Below the pieces are notes generated by a model. It was not told the DNA's origin. It saw only the letters and a program-made list of their open reading frames with translations, and made no database searches. A DNA stretch of 64,000 nucleotides from Terrimonas sp937888905 (lineage in GTDB: Bacteria; Bacteroidota; Bacteroidia; Chitinophagales; Chitinophagaceae), in the NCBI GenBank assembly GCA_937888905.1, contig CALATA010000017.1:195785-259784 (forward strand). The letters run 5' to 3'. Of this stretch, positions 43,896-53,224 are shown one piece after another. The position numbers and the translations under genes are program-made. Each line of letters opens with the position of its first letter. Position 1 is the stretch's first letter.

Positions 43896-44438
43896 ATGCC
43901 AACCACAAAAGCCAACTCAGGTAAACAAAAAAGCGCTGGAAGCGAACAGCTCGAAGAATTTTTCGTCGACGCCCTGAAAGACATTTATTGGGCTGAAAAA
44001 CATCTCACAAAGGCGCTTCCGAAAATGCAGAAGGCCGCCACCACTTCGCAATTGCAGAGTGCGATCAAAGAACATATCGGCCAAACGGAAGAGCATATTT
44101 CCAGGCTGGAACAGGTCTTTGAAATGCTTGGCAAGAAAGCCCAAGCCAAAAAGTGTGATGCAATGGAAGGCCTGATCAAAGAAGGCGAATCCATTGTTGA
44201 AGAAACAGAAGAAGGCAGCCTCACACGTGATGTAGCGATCATTATGGCTGCGCAAAAAGTGGAACACTACGAAATTGCAACCTATGGAGGACTGGCACAG
44301 TTAGCCATGACAATGGGTTATGACGAAGTATCCGCGGTACTTGCACAGACATTGGAGGAAGAAAAACAAACGGATGCCAATCTAACCGCCATTGCCGAGA
44401 ATAACATCAACTGGGAAGCAGAACAGGAAGATGAATAA
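43896..44438 (+). CDS. DUF892 ferritin-like protein (YciE family)
   Basis: The protein of 180 residues has a lysine-rich start and then FFVDALKDIYWAEKHLTKAL, EEHISRLEQVFEMLGKKAQA and VEHYEIATYGGLAQLAMTMG, the DUF892 helices with the Glu and His residues that build a di-iron site. The acidic tail is NNINWEAEQEDE. YciE/YciF-like proteins are linked to osmotic and oxidative stress in enterobacteria. It is a single gene followed by a terminator. Confidence 0.92.
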   Translation: MPTTKANSGKQKSAGSEQLEEFFVDALKDIYWAEKHLTKALPKMQKAATTSQLQSAIKEHIGQTEEHISRLEQVFEMLGKKAQAKKCDAMEGLIKEGESIVEETEEGSLTRDVAIIMAAQKVEHYEIATYGGLAQLAMTMGYDEVSAVLAQTLEEEKQTDANLTAIAENNINWEAEQEDE

Positions 44439-44450
44439 GCATTGTGTACG

Positions 44451-44475
44451 AAAGGAGGGCTTTACGCCCTCCTTT
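44451..44475. terminator. Bidirectional terminator between convergent genes
   Basis: AAAGGAGGGC, loop TTTAC, GCCCTCCTTTT forms a perfect stem with A-tract and T-tract on the two sides, so it can end transcription of the DUF892 gene (stop at 44438) and of the minus-strand DoxD gene (stop at 44475). Confidence 0.85.
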
Positions 44476-45443
44476 TACTTATCAATAGTTGTGGTCCACT
44501 CCAGACCACTTACGTCAATCAGCCTGAGCACATAATTACCGCGGGGCATCCGTACGTCTTTAAATCTCAGAACCGCCTTTGCTCCCAGCGGAATAACCAG
44601 GCTGTACTTACCGCCTTTTACCTTCGCTACGTAACTATTGACGATCGAAGCAGCGGATAACTCTGCCCCGGTCTTTGAAAAAACTATTTCACCTTCATCG
44701 TTTTCAATTTGAACAGCGATCAGGAAAGATCCGTATACATCCGCGCCCTCTATACGCTGAATTTCAAACACCAGCTCGTCTTTTTGTATCAGGGCATTCG
44801 TTATCTCAAGCACCGGCTTAACCGATCGATTGTGCAAAGTACCCCAAACACCTCCGTGAAAATATTGATTGGTAAACAATGTAAGGAAGGTGATCACAAT
44901 AGCTCCGGTTATTACCAGTTTTTTATTCTGCAGGGGAATGCTTTGCCGGTAAAAGAGGCACCTTCCACGACCAAAAATATGGTCCAAAGAAACAGGACCA
45001 CCACCAGCCACAAAAACGGTAAATCCTGCAGCAATACCCAATACGCCGATCTGCCATTCATCCAGGCAAGTAGTACCGAGCCATCCTGCACCCAGTAAAA
45101 TACCCGCCGCGAGCGATACCACCAGCACACTCATCCATCGCGTCATCAATCCGAACATAAAACACAACCCCACTATGGCTTCTGCGATGGTAAAGACCCA
45201 CATCGACCTATGCAGCAAATCCGGATGAGAGACCAGGTATTGAATGATTGGTTTGATTCCTAATGCCTGCGGCAGAAAATGATTGAATTTTTCGCCGATA
45301 TATCCCGGCGCATCAGGATCCAGTTTATTTTCGAGAACAAGACGGCGCCAGAAGGCCGAGAAGTAAGTCCATCCCGCTACCAGACGAAGGGACAGCACGA
45401 TGAGACCGGCCGGTGTTGCCGGAGTGGTAAATTCTTTTTGCAT
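44475..45443 (-). CDS. TQO small subunit DoxD/DoxA-like membrane protein
   Basis: The 322-residue protein has four membrane helices in the first 150 residues: AGLIVLSLRLVAGWTYFSAF, MWVFTIAEAIVGLCFMFGLM, SVLVVSLAAGILLGAGWLGT and QIGVLGIAAGFTVFVAGGGP, matching DoxD. The C-terminal part (about 175-322) has the DoxA-like region (VRGGVWG-type, seen as YFHGGVWGTLHNRSVKPVLE). In Acidianus, DoxD and DoxA form thiosulfate:quinone oxidoreductase; in Bacteroidota the role is less clear. Upstream are a 24-base-scale inverted repeat and a small membrane protein gene. Confidence 0.85.
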   Translation of the reverse strand: MQKEFTTPATPAGLIVLSLRLVAGWTYFSAFWRRLVLENKLDPDAPGYIGEKFNHFLPQALGIKPIIQYLVSHPDLLHRSMWVFTIAEAIVGLCFMFGLMTRWMSVLVVSLAAGILLGAGWLGTTCLDEWQIGVLGIAAGFTVFVAGGGPVSLDHIFGRGRCLFYRQSIPLQNKKLVITGAIVITFLTLFTNQYFHGGVWGTLHNRSVKPVLEITNALIQKDELVFEIQRIEGADVYGSFLIAVQIENDEGEIVFSKTGAELSAASIVNSYVAKVKGGKYSLVIPLGAKAVLRFKDVRMPRGNYVLRLIDVSGLEWTTTIDK

Positions 45444-45457
45444 GTTTGATAATTGAA

Positions 45458-45492
45458 TGAGAGAATAAATTGTCTTTGCATTTATTCTCTCA
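45458..45492. promoter_or_regulatory. 12-bp perfect inverted repeat in front of the DoxD-like gene
   Basis: TGAGAGAATAAA (45458-45469) and TTTATTCTCTCA (45481-45492) are exact inverted copies with an 11-base loop. They lie 15-50 bases upstream of the DoxD start codon on the minus strand and reach the stop of the small protein gene at 45490. There is no U-run after the stem, so an operator or mRNA stem that separates the two genes' expression is more likely than a terminator. Confidence 0.5.
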
Positions 45493-45819
45493 TATCCTCA
45501 AACAACGGTTCCGCAAAAAAACAGGACAATGTTCCGGTGATTGAGTTGCCCGCGACTGCAAAGGCATCACGCTGTATGCCCGGAAAACACCAACAGCAAC
45601 AGTTGCATAGTATGTTGAAATACGGGCAACCTGCACATTCTTTTTTTCGTTGGCAACAGCTACGGCACAAACAACAGCAGGTTTTGAAAACTGGACAGCC
45701 GCAACCGGCACTCCCACAAGTCGCTTAGTCTCGCGGCGTAGCGCACAGGGAATACTGATCCATACTGCCAATATGATCAGCGTTATCCGGATAAATATAT
45801 GTGCAGATCGTTTTATCAT
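45490..45819 (-). CDS. Small membrane-anchored or secreted protein of unknown function
   Basis: The 109-residue protein begins MIKRSAHIFIRITLIILAVW, a positively charged start and hydrophobic helix, followed by ISIPCALRRETKRLVGVPVA. The pattern (hydrophobic helix, P-C, charged block, long unstructured tail ending in FLRNRCLRI) resembles small Bacteroidota proteins of no known function. The start overlaps the stop of the metallopeptidase gene (ATGA, 45816-45819), which supports translation in this frame. A competing frame is extremely Cys-rich but lacks a start codon and begins after a stop. Confidence 0.6.
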   Translation of the reverse strand: MIKRSAHIFIRITLIILAVWISIPCALRRETKRLVGVPVAAVQFSKPAVVCAVAVANEKKNVQVARISTYYATVAVGVFRAYSVMPLQSRATQSPEHCPVFLRNRCLRI

Positions 45820-47111
45820 TTAGCCGTCGTAAAGTCTATTACATAAGGAACCAGCCGCGTGCCATCGGCCATTCTGAAATTAGCCGTGATCATAAACTGG
45901 TAACGACGCCCGGGTTGCAACTCCGCATCGAAACTCCAACTCTGGCCATCTTCCGACCATGCACGACCTGCAGCCGGAATCTTCGGGCAATAGTCCTCAC
46001 CCAGCGGTCCGAAATCAATGCCCGTATTGTGTTTATTCAACGGCTTTGAAAAACGCAAAGTGAACTTTTGTACTCCCGCAGGAATATTTTCCGTTCCGTT
46101 ATTTAAGGGCCATACTTCCACTATTTTCGGACGCCTGCTTTCATATACCGCGAGTAATGCTTCATACGGTTTATCGAAATATCCTGAGCGATTCATGAAT
46201 GAAGTAACTACACTATCATTCCCATAATCCATTTCGATCATTTCCGCAATCGCACGTTTTTTGTCAGCTGCATTTTTATAATAAGTCTCGGCTGTGCGGT
46301 AGCCGATATAATAGCCGAGATCCCGTTCTTTCAACTCATTGCGGTTAGTACCCCATATCCAATTATACATTCTGTCGGGATAAAAAATATCCTCCTGGAA
46401 TTTTTGCTTTACCCGTTGTTCATTTTGCGCAGCAAAAACAAAGGACGGTGTAGTAGAGGATTTGCCGGCGGCCAGGCAGGAAATAAACTCTGCTACGCCT
46501 TCATACAAACTATTGGCCAGCAAATCATCGTACGGCAGCTTTTGTTGCGTGTGCACATACTCGTGCGTACACAACAGCCCGATCGTTTCGGCGGGATGAT
46601 AGCTGTGATAATAGGTACGGAGAAAATCAGGCAGCCCGGTAGTATCGATGGATCGTCCGCTCAGCGCCATTTCCACGCCGATCAATACCTTGCCATCACT
46701 GATAGTTCCGTTGGTACGGAAAGCACCCACCGCAAAATAAACGGGAGAAGAACTTAATGCGGGGTAGATTGCCCGCAACTTCCCGATGGCCGTTTTGATC
46801 TGCTTTATTTGCGCAGATGTAGGTTTACTGGTGGGACGAAGAGAGGCCCAAAATGCAGGATAAAGCCGGATAGCATCCAGGTAATCTTTCGCTTCATAAC
46901 GGCGAACCTGCCGGAGGGCTTTCAGTCCGGGCGATGCTTTATCAAGGTAAAGTTCCTGTAGATATTTTTGCTGGAGCAGTGTATCCGGGGTACTCCTGAT
47001 CTTGTCGTACGCCTGCCAGAAATGGTCGACGTCCGTCGAAACAATTACCGGCTGCTGGGCCCGCACAGATAAAGCCGTCAAAGGCAGGATAAGACAAGAA
47101 ATTCTAAACAT
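45816..47111 (-). CDS. Secreted putative zinc metallopeptidase with C-terminal Ig-like domain
   Basis: The protein of 431 residues has a signal peptide ending VRAQQ (about residue 19). In the middle LLCTHEYVHTQQKL contains HEYVH (HExxH), and LYEGVAEFISCLAAG supplies a downstream Glu, the gluzincin layout of DUF2268-like predicted proteases. Residues about 325-431 (PKIVEVWPLNNGTENIPAGV, KFTLRFSKPLNKHNTGIDF, YVIDFTTAK) look like a Big_5-type Ig domain. It starts a minus-strand group with the small protein and DoxD genes. Function beyond peptidase activity is not known. Confidence 0.82.
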   Translation of the reverse strand: MFRISCLILPLTALSVRAQQPVIVSTDVDHFWQAYDKIRSTPDTLLQQKYLQELYLDKASPGLKALRQVRRYEAKDYLDAIRLYPAFWASLRPTSKPTSAQIKQIKTAIGKLRAIYPALSSSPVYFAVGAFRTNGTISDGKVLIGVEMALSGRSIDTTGLPDFLRTYYHSYHPAETIGLLCTHEYVHTQQKLPYDDLLANSLYEGVAEFISCLAAGKSSTTPSFVFAAQNEQRVKQKFQEDIFYPDRMYNWIWGTNRNELKERDLGYYIGYRTAETYYKNAADKKRAIAEMIEMDYGNDSVVTSFMNRSGYFDKPYEALLAVYESRRPKIVEVWPLNNGTENIPAGVQKFTLRFSKPLNKHNTGIDFGPLGEDYCPKIPAAGRAWSEDGQSWSFDAELQPGRRYQFMITANFRMADGTRLVPYVIDFTTAK

Positions 47112-47231
47112 AAGCGCTAAGATATAGTCCGTCTATTGATAACCGTCTTCATCACCTGTTAAAATCCTTTCTGCAACGCGGTTGTTTTAATATTTCCCAA
47201 ACGTATATAATGAATTATTATTTTTGCACCC

Positions 47232-47552
47232 ATGCGGTATTTCGCTGCTTTTATGGCTTTCATGATGCTCGCATTGAGCATATTGCCTTGCCGGGACAAT
47301 CCGGGAACGGAGCCGTCTGCCGCCATTTATACGCTTTCCTCCCGGCACGACCCGCATCAGCACGAAGATCATAAAGACGTTTGTTCGCCTTTATGCAGTT
47401 GCGCCTGCTGTGCCACGAGTTCGGTCACGGCTCCGGCCATCGAATTTACCACCGCGGCTGTCCACCATCATCCCGGTGTCTGCGGGTTCCGCTCAGGTTC
47501 TCTTCGCCAGATGGCCATTCCAGTATGGCAACCTCCTCAATTGATCAGTTGA
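47232..47552 (+). CDS. DUF6660-type small Cys/His-rich exported protein
   Basis: The 106-residue protein has a hydrophobic signal (MRYFAAFMAFMMLALSILPC) followed by a His-rich stretch RHDPHQHEDHKDV and CSPLCSCACCATSS, then HHHPGVCG. The pattern matches DUF6660 proteins, which precede CusA/CzcA pumps in Bacteroidota. Cys and His residues suggest metal binding in the periplasm. It opens the efflux operon, 127 bases before the RND gene. The promoter is not certain. Confidence 0.8.
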   Translation: MRYFAAFMAFMMLALSILPCRDNPGTEPSAAIYTLSSRHDPHQHEDHKDVCSPLCSCACCATSSVTAPAIEFTTAAVHHHPGVCGFRSGSLRQMAIPVWQPPQLIS

Positions 47553-47679
47553 TCCTTTCTACCGATGCCGGTTGTGTGAACCGGTAATTATTCCCGTTTA
47601 CTTTCCTGATCCGGACAAACTGTACATACAGGTCGTCAGGCCTATTATTATGGCATGTCCGGTGACATAAACTGTTATT

Positions 47680-50600
47680 ATGCTCAACAGCATTATCCGT
47701 TTTTCCATAAAAAATAAACTGATCATCGGATTGTTTACGTTGGCGCTGATGATCTGGGGTATCTGGAGTGCCACGCGGTTACCCGTGGATGCCGTACCCG
47801 ACATCACCAACAACCAGGTGCAGGTGATCACCATCACTCCTACCCTCGCCGCGCAGGAAACCGAGCAACTCGTTACTTATCCCATCGAACAAAGCCTTGC
47901 CAATCTGCCCGACATCGAAGAGATGCGTTCCATCTCGCGTTTCGGCCTGTCCGTGATCACCGTGGTGTTCAGCGACAAAACAGATATTTATTTCGCAAGG
48001 CAGTTGATCAACGAACGGTTAAAAGAAGCAGAAGAAAGAATTCCTGCCGGACTTGGCAAGCCGGAACTCGCGCCGGTAAGTACCGGCTTGGGTGAAGTAT
48101 ATCAATATGTACTGCATCCGAAAAAAGGCGCCGAAGACAAATACTCTGCTATGGACCTGCGCACCATGCAGGACTGGATCGTAGCCCGCCAGCTCTATGG
48201 CACACCCGGTGTAGCCGAAGTAAACAGCTTCGGTGGCCTGCTCAAGCAATACGAAGTAGCCATCAATACAGAACGGCTTAAAGCCATGAACGTAACGATA
48301 AGTGAACTATTTTCAGCGCTGGAGAAAAATAATGCCAATACGGGCGGTGCCTATATCGATAAAAAACCGAATGCTTATTTCATCCGGGGCCTGGGCATCG
48401 CCAGCGGTCTTGAAGACATCCGCAATATCGTCATCAAACGGGTGAATGCGATTCCGGTATTGGTAAGAGATGTGGCAACTGTTGATCTGGGTAGTGCCGT
48501 ACGTTACGGCGCGCTTTCCTTTAACGGAGAAAAAGAAGTAGTGGGCGGGATTGTGATGATGCTCAAAGGCGCCAACTCTGCCGCTGTTGTGCAACGTGTC
48601 AAAGAAAAGATGAACACCATTCAACGTTCATTGCCGGAAGACGTGATCATTGAACCGTTTCTCGACAGAACCGACCTGGTCGATCGCGCCATCCGAACCG
48701 TAAAGACCAACCTCGTGGAAGGCGCACTGATCGTGATCTTGGTGCTGGTTTTGTTTTTGGGCAATCTGCGCGCCGGGCTGATTGTAGCCTCCGCCATTCC
48801 GCTGTCATTATTGTTTGCGCTGGGCATGATGCACGCCTTTGGCGTAAGCGCCAACCTCATGAGCCTCGGTGCCATTGACTTTGGTCTGATCGTTGACGGT
48901 GCCGTGATCATTGTGGAAGCCACCTTGCATCACCTGGCCATTCGTAAAAACAAACAACCGCTCACGCAGGCACAGATGGATGAAGAGGTTTATCAATCTG
49001 CTTCCAAGATCCGTAACAGCGCCGCATTTGGCGAGATCATTATTTTGATTGTATACATACCGGTGCTGACATTGGTCGGTATTGAAGGAAAAATGTTCCG
49101 CCCGATGGCGCAGACCGTGAGTTTTGCCATTCTCGGTGCCCTGCTGCTTTCCCTCACCTATATTCCTATGATGTCGGCATTGATCTTACCGAAACGTATT
49201 TCCCAAAAAAGATCTGTATCAGATCGCATGATGAGCTGGCTGGAAAAAAGATATATGCCACTGCTGCAACTGGCCATGCGTTTCCGCAAAGCCGTGATAA
49301 CCGTTACGGTGGTATTATTCATTGCAAGCATCTGGCTCTTCAGCCGCATGGGCGGCGAATTCATTCCGCAGTTGCGCGAAGGTGATTATGCTTTTCACTG
49401 CATCCTGCCGCAGGGAACTTCGCTGAGCCAGAGCGTTGAAACATCCATGCAGGCAAGCCGCATCATCCGTTCCTTCCCCGAAGTAAAAATGGTGGTAGCC
49501 AAAACAGGTTCACCCGAAGTGCCCACCGACCCCATGCCTCCCGAAGCATCCGATCTGATCATTGTACTGAAACCGGTCAGCGAATGGACAACAACAAAAG
49601 ACTACAACGAACTGGCGCGGTTGATCAGTAAAAAACTGGAAACCATTCCCGGTGTTTTCTTCGAAGCCAACCAACCGATACAAATGCGTTTCAATGAACT
49701 GATGACCGGCATCCGCCAGGATGTGGCGGTGAAAATATTCGGAGAAAACATCGACACCTTAGCGAATCTGGCCGGAAAAGTAGCGAAGGTCATCCGCAGC
49801 GTGCCCGGCACTTCTGTTCCGCAAATTGAAAAAACAACAGGTCTCCCGCAGATCACGATCGATTATGACCGGGCAAAACTCGCTTCCTACGGAATGAATG
49901 TGGCAGACATCAACCAGACTGTAAGCACCGCGTTTGCCGGACAATCTGCCGGTGTGATCTATGAAAACGAAAGACAGTTTGACCTGGTGGTGAGGCTCGA
50001 CAGCGCCAGCCGGCGTTCACTCGAAGATGTAAGCAATCTTTTTGTATCCCTGCCGGACGGCGGACAAATTCCTTTATCACAATTAGCACGTGTCGAGTTC
50101 CGCGAAGGTCCGGCGCAGATCAGCCGGGAAGATGGCCGCCGGAGAATTGTGATCGGCTTCAACGTTAGCAACCGTGATGTAAGCAGCGTGGTAAAAAATA
50201 TACAGGAAAAGCTGGATGCCGCTTCGCTCCTGCCCACCGGATATTATTATACTTACGGCGGCACATTTGAAAATCTGCAGGAAGCCTCCGGACGATTGAA
50301 GATTGCCGTTCCCATTGCCCTGGCATTGATCTTTGTGTTGCTTTATTTTACGTTCCGCTCTGCCGGAGAGGCCGCTTTGATTTTTACTGCCATTCCCATG
50401 AGTGCCATCGGTGGCGTGTTTGCTTTGTTGCTGCGCGATATGCCTTTCAGCATTTCAGCCGGCGTTGGCTTTATTGCCTTGTTCGGTGTGGCCGTGCTGA
50501 ATGGAATCGTACTCATCAGTACGTTCAATCAATTGCAAAAAGAAGGTGTGCAGGATATCTATCAGCGCGTGATCGAAGGCACACGCATTCGCCTGCGACC

Positions 50601-51981
50601 CGTATTGATGACCGCCACCGTAGCGTCGCTCGGGTTTATTCCGATGGCTTTGTCTGCCGGCGCAGGCGCCGAAGTACAAAAACCGCTGGCTACCGTTGTA
50701 ATCGGCGGATTGGTAACGGCAACATTTCTTACCCTGTTCGTTTTACCCCTTCTCTATATTTTATTTTACTCCGTAAAAAAGAAAAAAATGAAACCACCGG
50801 TTTCCGCACTGATCGCCGGACTGTTGCTTTCTTTTTCCGCATTGAATGCGCAACAGCGCACCGGCATCGATCCCTTGCTGCAGCAATCGGGCAGCAACCT
50901 GCAATACGGCATCAATGAGCAGCAGATCAGCCGTTCGCAAACACTTATCCGCAGTGCCGGTATGTTGCCCAAGACCGGTGTATTTGCCGAGAATGAAGAC
51001 GTACGCCCCAGCGACAACAAAGGCATCCTGAAAATCGGCGTTACGCAAAGCATTGCCTGGCCGGGGTTGTACGCTGCACAAAAGAAAGTATACAGCGAAG
51101 AGTTGGCCTACTATCAACTCAATACCAAACAACTCGATGCCGACATCCGGCGGCGGACGCGCGCGGTATACTATCAATTGTGGTTTTTGCAGGACAAGCA
51201 AAAATTATTTGCGCGGCTGGATAGTTTGTACCGCTCGCTTGCACAGGCGGCCACGCTCAAAGTCAAAACCGGTGATACTCCGGGACTTGACAGCATTGCG
51301 GCCAATGTGCGCTTGCAGGAGATCGAAGCGCAACGCCAGCAGGTAATGAGAGACATGGAAATACAACAACGTGCACTCCAGCAACTGCTGAATACCAACA
51401 TGGTTTATCTCGCTGAAGACAAGAAACTTGAAAAGCTGACCCCGCTTGGCGCTATAGATAGTCTGCATCCGCTAATGGCATTGCGGCAGCAGCAGATCGA
51501 TATTGCGAGCGCCTCTGTCAATGTGGCCAGGAATGAAAACCGACCGGAATTCTCGGGGCGTTTTTTCAGCCAGCGTCTCTATGGTATGCGTGATCCCTTC
51601 AGTGGTTTTTCGGTAAGCGCGGCATTTCCGCTATTTGGCAGAGGAGCCATGCGGCAAAAAGTCAAAGCGGCGCAGCAGGAAGTAGCAGTGCAGCAAAAGC
51701 AACTGGCTTATCAGCAACAACTATTTGAGACGGAAAAAGAACAGGCCGCCAAAGAAGTAGAGAAAAATAATTCGTTGCTGAAATTTTATGAAACCGCCGG
51801 ACTGCGGCAGGCCGATGCCATCATCAGTGCAGCAGGACTGGCTTATCGTGCGGGGGAGATCAGCTTTGCAGAATTATCCCAATACCTGAGCCAGGCCATC
51901 GATATACAACGGAATTACCTGGAGCAATTGAATGCCTACAACCAATCCGTTATTCATTATGATTATTTCCTTCATCCTTAG
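47680..51981 (+). CDS. Heavy-metal efflux RND transporter fused to a TolC-like outer-membrane domain
   Basis: At 1433 residues this is larger than a normal RND pump (about 1040). Residues 1 to about 1030 are CzcA-like: RLPVDAVPDITNNQVQVIT, and in TM4 GAIDFGLIVDGAVIIVEA, the HME signature of pumps for divalent ions such as Zn, Co, Cd. Residues about 1050-1433 are TolC-like with QSIAWPGLYAAQKKVYSEEL and long helices. The junction reads YSVKKKKMKPPVSALIAGLL then LSFSALNAQQ, which looks like an internal signal peptide. Such fusions are typical of Bacteroidota. The adaptor gene follows after 10 bases. Confidence 0.93.
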   Translation: MLNSIIRFSIKNKLIIGLFTLALMIWGIWSATRLPVDAVPDITNNQVQVITITPTLAAQETEQLVTYPIEQSLANLPDIEEMRSISRFGLSVITVVFSDKTDIYFARQLINERLKEAEERIPAGLGKPELAPVSTGLGEVYQYVLHPKKGAEDKYSAMDLRTMQDWIVARQLYGTPGVAEVNSFGGLLKQYEVAINTERLKAMNVTISELFSALEKNNANTGGAYIDKKPNAYFIRGLGIASGLEDIRNIVIKRVNAIPVLVRDVATVDLGSAVRYGALSFNGEKEVVGGIVMMLKGANSAAVVQRVKEKMNTIQRSLPEDVIIEPFLDRTDLVDRAIRTVKTNLVEGALIVILVLVLFLGNLRAGLIVASAIPLSLLFALGMMHAFGVSANLMSLGAIDFGLIVDGAVIIVEATLHHLAIRKNKQPLTQAQMDEEVYQSASKIRNSAAFGEIIILIVYIPVLTLVGIEGKMFRPMAQTVSFAILGALLLSLTYIPMMSALILPKRISQKRSVSDRMMSWLEKRYMPLLQLAMRFRKAVITVTVVLFIASIWLFSRMGGEFIPQLREGDYAFHCILPQGTSLSQSVETSMQASRIIRSFPEVKMVVAKTGSPEVPTDPMPPEASDLIIVLKPVSEWTTTKDYNELARLISKKLETIPGVFFEANQPIQMRFNELMTGIRQDVAVKIFGENIDTLANLAGKVAKVIRSVPGTSVPQIEKTTGLPQITIDYDRAKLASYGMNVADINQTVSTAFAGQSAGVIYENERQFDLVVRLDSASRRSLEDVSNLFVSLPDGGQIPLSQLARVEFREGPAQISREDGRRRIVIGFNVSNRDVSSVVKNIQEKLDAASLLPTGYYYTYGGTFENLQEASGRLKIAVPIALALIFVLLYFTFRSAGEAALIFTAIPMSAIGGVFALLLRDMPFSISAGVGFIALFGVAVLNGIVLISTFNQLQKEGVQDIYQRVIEGTRIRLRPVLMTATVASLGFIPMALSAGAGAEVQKPLATVVIGGLVTATFLTLFVLPLLYILFYSVKKKKMKPPVSALIAGLLLSFSALNAQQRTGIDPLLQQSGSNLQYGINEQQISRSQTLIRSAGMLPKTGVFAENEDVRPSDNKGILKIGVTQSIAWPGLYAAQKKVYSEELAYYQLNTKQLDADIRRRTRAVYYQLWFLQDKQKLFARLDSLYRSLAQAATLKVKTGDTPGLDSIAANVRLQEIEAQRQQVMRDMEIQQRALQQLLNTNMVYLAEDKKLEKLTPLGAIDSLHPLMALRQQQIDIASASVNVARNENRPEFSGRFFSQRLYGMRDPFSGFSVSAAFPLFGRGAMRQKVKAAQQEVAVQQKQLAYQQQLFETEKEQAAKEVEKNNSLLKFYETAGLRQADAIISAAGLAYRAGEISFAELSQYLSQAIDIQRNYLEQLNAYNQSVIHYDYFLHP

Positions 51982-51991
51982 TTCTCCTTTT

Positions 51992-53224
51992 ATGAAAAAA
52001 TATTTTTTCCCGATACTGATCCTTTCATTGGCGCTCTTTTCCTGCGGACAAAAAGATAGTGTTAAGCCTGCGGCACCCGCAGTGCAGGAAGAAGAAGAAA
52101 CACACAGCGAGCTGATCAGTATGACCGGCGAGCAGATCCGTAGTATTGGTTTGCAGACCGGTATTATTGAAGAAAAACAATTGACCGCATCGCTGCGGAC
52201 GACCGGTGCGTTGAGAGTGCCGAATCAAAACAAGGCGGTTATCAGTCCCGTTTATGCCGGCTCGATCAAAACCCTGCTGGTGCAACCCGGCAGTCATGTA
52301 CAAAAAGGGCAGGTAGTAGCGACCATCAGCAATCCTGATTTTATGCGTACGCAGGAAGACTACCTGACGGTGAATGCGCGGATCCGCCTGGCAGAGCAGG
52401 AATACCAGCGTCAGCAGGAACTCAACCAGGGCAATGCGGGCGCTCTGAAGAATCTGCAGGCGGCAGAAGCCGAGCGGCAAGCACTCCATACGAGGCGGCT
52501 GGCTTTGTCGCAACAATTGCGGTTGATGGGCATTGACCCGGACAAATTATCCGCAGGTAAACTGATATCCGTTCTCTCCTTGCGCACACCGATATCCGGT
52601 GTAGTGAGCACGGTTACTGCAAAAATGGGTAGCTATGTGGATGTGAGTACGCCCGTAGCGGAGGTGGTGGACAACAGCCAGTTGCACCTTGATCTTTTTG
52701 TTTATGAAAAAGACCTGAACAAACTGCGCAACAACCAGCGTATTCATTTTACAATGACCAATAATCCCGGTAAAGAATATGACGCCGAGATTTATTCATT
52801 GGGATCATCCTTTGAAGATGAAACAAAAGCGGTGAGCGTGCATGCGCGTGTGATCGGTGATAAGACGGGACTGATCGACGGCATGAGCATCACGGCGCTG
52901 ATCAGTCTGGATAAAATTGCAACACCTGCGGTTCCCTCCGATGCCATCGTAACGTACCAGGGACAGGACTATGTGTTTGTAGTCAATGAACCCGGAGCGA
53001 AGAAAGAAGCAACGGGTCATGGTCATGACCACGAAGAAGCAACGCCAGCCGGAGAAACTGTTTATTTTAAGAAAGTACCCGTTGCGCGTGGCACAACGGA
53101 GGTGGGTTATACACAGATCACTTTATTGCAGGAAATTCCTGCCAATGCCCGCATTGTAACAAAAGGTGCGTTTTTTGTATTGGCTAAACTGACCAATTCC
53201 GGTGAAGACGCACACGGGCATTAA
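51992..53224 (+). CDS. RND periplasmic adaptor lipoprotein (CzcB-like)
   Basis: The ATG at 51992 gives 410 residues starting MKKYFFPILILSLALFSCGQ, with the lipobox LFSC; in-frame upstream codons overlap the RND gene. It has the membrane-fusion hairpin and lipoyl parts (PVYAGSIKTLLVQPGSHVQK, GQVVATISNPDFMRTQEDYL, LRTPISGVVSTVTAKMGSYV) and a His-rich loop TGHGHDHEEATPAGET near residue 345 that may bind metal. It links the pump to the outer-membrane domain. The stop is followed at once by 7-bp repeats. Confidence 0.93.
   Translation: MKKYFFPILILSLALFSCGQKDSVKPAAPAVQEEEETHSELISMTGEQIRSIGLQTGIIEEKQLTASLRTTGALRVPNQNKAVISPVYAGSIKTLLVQPGSHVQKGQVVATISNPDFMRTQEDYLTVNARIRLAEQEYQRQQELNQGNAGALKNLQAAEAERQALHTRRLALSQQLRLMGIDPDKLSAGKLISVLSLRTPISGVVSTVTAKMGSYVDVSTPVAEVVDNSQLHLDLFVYEKDLNKLRNNQRIHFTMTNNPGKEYDAEIYSLGSSFEDETKAVSVHARVIGDKTGLIDGMSITALISLDKIATPAVPSDAIVTYQGQDYVFVVNEPGAKKEATGHGHDHEEATPAGETVYFKKVPVARGTTEVGYTQITLLQEIPANARIVTKGAFFVLAKLTNSGEDAHGH

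Noticed and set aside
45482..45724. Very Cys-rich minus-strand frame (about 20 Cys in 80 codons) inside the small membrane protein gene
   Set aside because: It has no ATG, begins right after a stop, and the neighbouring frame (45490-45819) has a start coupled to the upstream stop and a plausible membrane protein sequence. I see the Cys run as a by-product of CAG/CAA-like text on the other strand.
47219..47226. TATTTTTG as a -7 box for the DUF6660 gene
   Set aside because: It matches the consensus, but it would leave no leader before the ATG at 47232 and there is no TTTG box 19 bases upstream.
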